Source: Flavobacteriales bacterium
Lineage (GTDB): Bacteria > Bacteroidota > Bacteroidia > Flavobacteriales > Flavobacteriaceae
NCBI GenBank assembly: GCA_027065935.1
Contig: JAMONI010000294.1
Location: 1-7,755 of the forward strand
Length of the DNA: 7,755 nt
Direction: 5' to 3'
Position numbers and translations under genes: made by a program. Of the stretch, positions 5,837 through 7,755 are shown one piece after another (positions within the stretch are counted from its first letter, which is position 1; every line of letters starts with the position of its first letter). Below the pieces are notes generated by a model that did not search any database, was not told where the DNA came from, and worked only from the letters and a program-made list of their open reading frames with translations.

Positions 5837-6727
5837 TCAAGTGTTTCTATTATCATAGCCCCAAAATAATTTCCTGCGCAGGGTTTTAATAAAGGTATAA
5901 TCTTCGATTTGAATGAAATTGATTTTAAAAGGTGCTTTGACGATTTCGAGTTCCAATCCCGAAGGAATGCTCATTACTCTCGAATCCAATGACACCAGCA
6001 CCTCTTTTTCCCGTCCTTGAGGTACGAGCTTAATCGTATTATGATTGGGCAATACCAAGGGGCGGACGGTGAGGTTATGCGGGGCGATGGCGTTGATGAT
6101 AAAATCCTGTGTGTCGGGCGTGAGGATAGGTCCGCCGCAACTCATGGAATAACCGGTAGAGCCGGTAGGGGTGGATACGATTAATCCGTCGGACCAGTAG
6201 GTGCTTAAAAACTCGTCGTTGATATATACGTCCACATTAATCATCGATGTGGTGTTTTTACGCGAGATGGTGAGCTCGTTTAAGGCGAAGTTCAGGTTTT
6301 TTCCGAATAGCCCGTTTTCCTTGGCCGATACGCTCAGCAAACTGCGCGCTTGAATGTAAAAATCACCGTTTAGGTATTTTTTTACGGCTTGGACGGCATT
6401 TTCCTTGGGAATGTATGCCAGAAATCCCAATCTTCCCGCATTGATTCCGAAAATGGGAATGCCCGAATCCCGGATGATGGTGGCGGCACGTAAAATGGTG
6501 CCGTCGCCTCCGTACGTGATAAACAGCTCGGCATCCTTGGGGATGTCTTCATAACCGGTGTAAGTATGACATACCATCTTCCGGGCAAAAATATCGGGGA
6601 GTGCCACGGGCAAATCGGCGGGTAAATAAATTTGGTAATCGCTTCCGGTCAGGACGTTAATGACCTCCGAAAGATATTTGTAATCTCTTTCTTCGTGATA
6701 GCGAAAGTAAACAATAACTTTTTTCAT
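5837..6727 (-). CDS. nadK: NAD kinase (ATP:NAD 2'-phosphotransferase)
   Basis: This 296-residue cytosolic enzyme phosphorylates NAD to NADP and is the only known route to NADP in most bacteria. The length matches bacterial NadK (about 290). The diagnostic GGDGT motif is at residues 73-77, with the catalytic Asp75. It is followed by GINAGRLGFLA (94-104), the NE pair at N150-E151, and the glycine-rich second conserved block DGLIVSTPTGSTGYS (180-194) with GGPIL just after. The C-terminal VLVSLDSR region (243-250) is the usual beta-sandwich oligomerisation part. The N-terminus is a Rossmann-like start, MKKVIVYFRY. Its ATG overlaps the coaD stop as ATGA, so translation of the two is likely coupled and they form one short cofactor-synthesis unit. 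A 52-base gap with its own promoter box separates it from porG. Confidence 0.97.
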   Translation of the reverse strand: MKKVIVYFRYHEERDYKYLSEVINVLTGSDYQIYLPADLPVALPDIFARKMVCHTYTGYEDIPKDAELFITYGGDGTILRAATIIRDSGIPIFGINAGRLGFLAYIPKENAVQAVKKYLNGDFYIQARSLLSVSAKENGLFGKNLNFALNELTISRKNTTSMINVDVYINDEFLSTYWSDGLIVSTPTGSTGYSMSCGGPILTPDTQDFIINAIAPHNLTVRPLVLPNHNTIKLVPQGREKEVLVSLDSRVMSIPSGLELEIVKAPFKINFIQIEDYTFIKTLRRKLFWGYDNRNT

Positions 6728-7194
6728 AAGGCTCGGCTTAAAAAGTCTAATACGGCTTCGGGGACCAACGGGCCGACGTCTCCGCCGTTTCTTAAAATAT
6801 CTCTCACTATGCTTGAACTGATGTGGGAGGTTTCTATTCCGGTCAAAATGAATACGGTTTCAATGTTACCCAACACACGATTGGTTTGGGCAATGGATTT
6901 TTCAAACTCGAAATCGTTGGGATTGCGCAATCCGCGCAGAATGAACGATGCGTTTTTCTTCTTGGCGTATGCAACCGTTAGTCCGGTGTAGGATTCCACT
7001 TTGACTTTTTTTTCGCTGCGATACACGGCTTCGATCATTTTCACGCGGGTTTCCACGTCAAACATATAGTTTTTGTTCACATTGACTCCTACGGCTACGA
7101 TAATCTCGTCGAACAAATGTAAGGCTCGGTCGATGACATCGGTATGCCCCGAGGTGATGGGGTCGAACGAACCGGGAAAGATTGCCCTTTTCAT
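6724..7194 (-). CDS. coaD: Phosphopantetheine adenylyltransferase (PPAT)
   Basis: This 156-residue enzyme transfers AMP from ATP to 4'-phosphopantetheine to give dephospho-CoA, the penultimate step of CoA synthesis. The nucleotidyltransferase signature GSFDPITSGH is at residues 8-17 with H17. K41, R87 and R90 fit the substrate-binding basic residues of the E. coli enzyme (159 residues). The second signature ISSSIVR is at 125-131, followed by RNGGDVGPLVPEAV. Two adjacent start codons exist, GTG at 7197 and ATG at 7194. I chose the ATG because it gives the family-typical start MKRAIFPGSFDP; using the GTG would only add one Met. The TGA stop overlaps the nadK ATG by four bases. It is the first gene after the ompA terminator, so it needs a promoter in the short gap 7195-7278; the best candidate box there is imperfect. 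Confidence 0.97.
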   Translation of the reverse strand: MKRAIFPGSFDPITSGHTDVIDRALHLFDEIIVAVGVNVNKNYMFDVETRVKMIEAVYRSEKKVKVESYTGLTVAYAKKKNASFILRGLRNPNDFEFEKSIAQTNRVLGNIETVFILTGIETSHISSSIVRDILRNGGDVGPLVPEAVLDFLSRAL

Positions 7195-7209
7195 CACGTT
7201 TCTTTTTTG

Positions 7210-7217
7210 TAAAAGTA
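7210..7217 (-). promoter_or_regulatory. Possible degenerate -7 box for coaD
   Basis: The minus strand reads TACTTTTA, which differs from TAnnTTTG only in the last base. It lies 15 bases before the coaD ATG and just after the ompA terminator, the only place a dedicated coaD promoter would fit. No -33 box can be told apart from the terminator's T-run. This is a weak call made mainly from position. Confidence 0.2.
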
Positions 7218-7227
7218 ATAAAAAATG

Positions 7228-7257
7228 AAAAAGACCCGCCCGGAAGCGAGTCTTTTT
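7228..7257. terminator. Rho-independent terminator after the OmpA-family gene
   Basis: On the minus strand, AAAAAGACTCGC pairs with GCGGGTCTTTTT across a six-base loop TTCCGG, giving a 12-bp stem with a single G-U pair. Both flanks are A/T runs, so it could work in either direction. It starts 21 bases after the ompA-like stop codon (7281-7279) and separates that gene from coaD. Confidence 0.9.
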
Positions 7258-7278
7258 CGGTATGGGGTTTATGCGGAA

Positions 7279-7755
7279 TTACTTGATCAAGTTGATTTCC
7301 ACGCGTCGGTTTTTGGCGCGTCCGGCAGCCGTTTTGTTGGTGGCGATAGGCCGGCTTTCACCGTAGCCTACGGCTTCGAGCCGGTCGGGACTGATGCCTT
7401 TGGAGATCAGGTAGTCTCTTACGGCATTGGCACGTCGTTCGGAGAGTTTTTGGTTATATTCGTCCGAGCCTTGGCTGTCGGTATGTCCTTCGATTCGGAA
7501 GCGGGAGGCGGGATATTTTTCCATAATCACCACGATGGCTTCCAAAACGGGATAGGTTTTCTTGGTAAATTCGGCGCTGTTGGTTTTGAAGTAAATGACC
7601 TTGGCGTATTTTTCGAGTTGTTTGACGTCTTCTTTGGTGATTTTGGGACAACCTTTGTTGTCTTTGGGGCCGGCTACTTTGGGACAGAGGTCGTCTTTGT
7701 CCGCTACGCCGTCACCGTCGGTATCGGGCCAAGGGCATCCTTTGTTGGCCGCGGG
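7279..7755 (-). CDS. OmpA-family outer-membrane protein with thrombospondin type 3 repeats, C-terminal fragment
   Basis: The frame is open from the right edge to the TAA at 7281-7279, giving 158 residues of the C-terminus; the N-terminal barrel part is outside. Fragment residues 4-37 are calcium-binding thrombospondin type 3 repeats: NKGCPWP, then [15 protein letters not shown], then a second NKGCP. Residues of about 45-158 form an OmpA C-terminal peptidoglycan-binding domain, with [31 protein letters not shown] and [11 protein letters not shown] followed by [13 protein letters not shown]93 and R108 fit the Asp and Arg that grip diaminopimelate in this family. The protein therefore probably ties the outer membrane to the cell wall. 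In flavobacteria such proteins are abundant porin-like proteins of 400 or more residues, but the total length cannot be seen. A strong terminator follows at once, so it ends its own transcript. Confidence 0.93.
   Translation of the reverse strand, partial: PAANKGCPWPDTDGDGVADKDDLCPKVAGPKDNKGCPKITKEDVKQLEKYAKVIYFKTNSAEFTKKTYPVLEAIVVIMEKYPASRFRIEGHTDSQGSDEYNQKLSERRANAVRDYLISKGISPDRLEAVGYGESRPIATNKTAAGRAKNRRVEINLIK

Noticed and set aside
7279..7755. Thrombospondin type 3 repeats considered as a DNA-level tandem repeat
   Set aside because: The similarity is at the protein motif level (two NKGCP units) and is a normal linker of flavobacterial OmpA proteins; the DNA copies are too short and diverged to call a repeat.

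Overview
This is a compact block of minus-strand genes from a Bacteroidota genome, most likely class Flavobacteriia or close kin. The evidence is the gene order (nadK, porG-like, uppS, bamA, two skp/ompH genes), signal peptides that end in A-Q, a thrombospondin-type-3 plus OmpA protein, the near absence of Shine-Dalgarno sequences, and three exact copies of the Bacteroidota -7 promoter box TAnnTTTG. The genus cannot be named from the sequence alone. All eight complete or near-complete genes and the left-end fragment read on the minus strand, so transcription runs from high to low coordinates.

Layout in reading order. At 7755-7279 is the C-terminal part of an OmpA-family peptidoglycan-binding protein, closed by a strong hairpin at 7228-7257. 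Then comes coaD (7194-6724), which overlaps nadK (6727-5837) by four bases as ATGA. A 52-base gap with a perfect -7 box precedes porG (5784-5104). uppS (5100-4363) follows three bases after the porG stop and overlaps bamA (4373-1812) by eleven bases. A 36-base gap with another -7 box precedes two tandem skp/ompH periplasmic chaperone genes (1775-1026 and 1013-510). A near-perfect bidirectional terminator (455-486) closes the run. A third -7 box then drives a secreted-protein gene that starts at 404 and leaves the window at its left edge.

Functionally most of the block concerns the cell envelope. UppS makes the lipid carrier for peptidoglycan and other surface glycans. The Skp-like chaperones carry unfolded outer-membrane proteins across the periplasm, and BamA inserts them. 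PorG is an outer-membrane part of the type IX secretion system (T9SS) and is itself expected to be a BamA client. CoaD and NadK make CoA and NADP and look like metabolic passengers. The left-end secreted protein resembles the N-terminus of flavobacterial extracellular proteins that often leave by T9SS, but its C-terminus is outside the window.

I see no mobile element, CRISPR array, tRNA or rRNA, and no gene-free stretch longer than about 110 bases. The block is largely conserved chromosomal core. The points of interest are the T9SS/BAM linkage, the long charged tail on the first Skp protein, the same-frame GTG start of uppS and the promoter layout. I did not find convincing evidence of an undescribed system.
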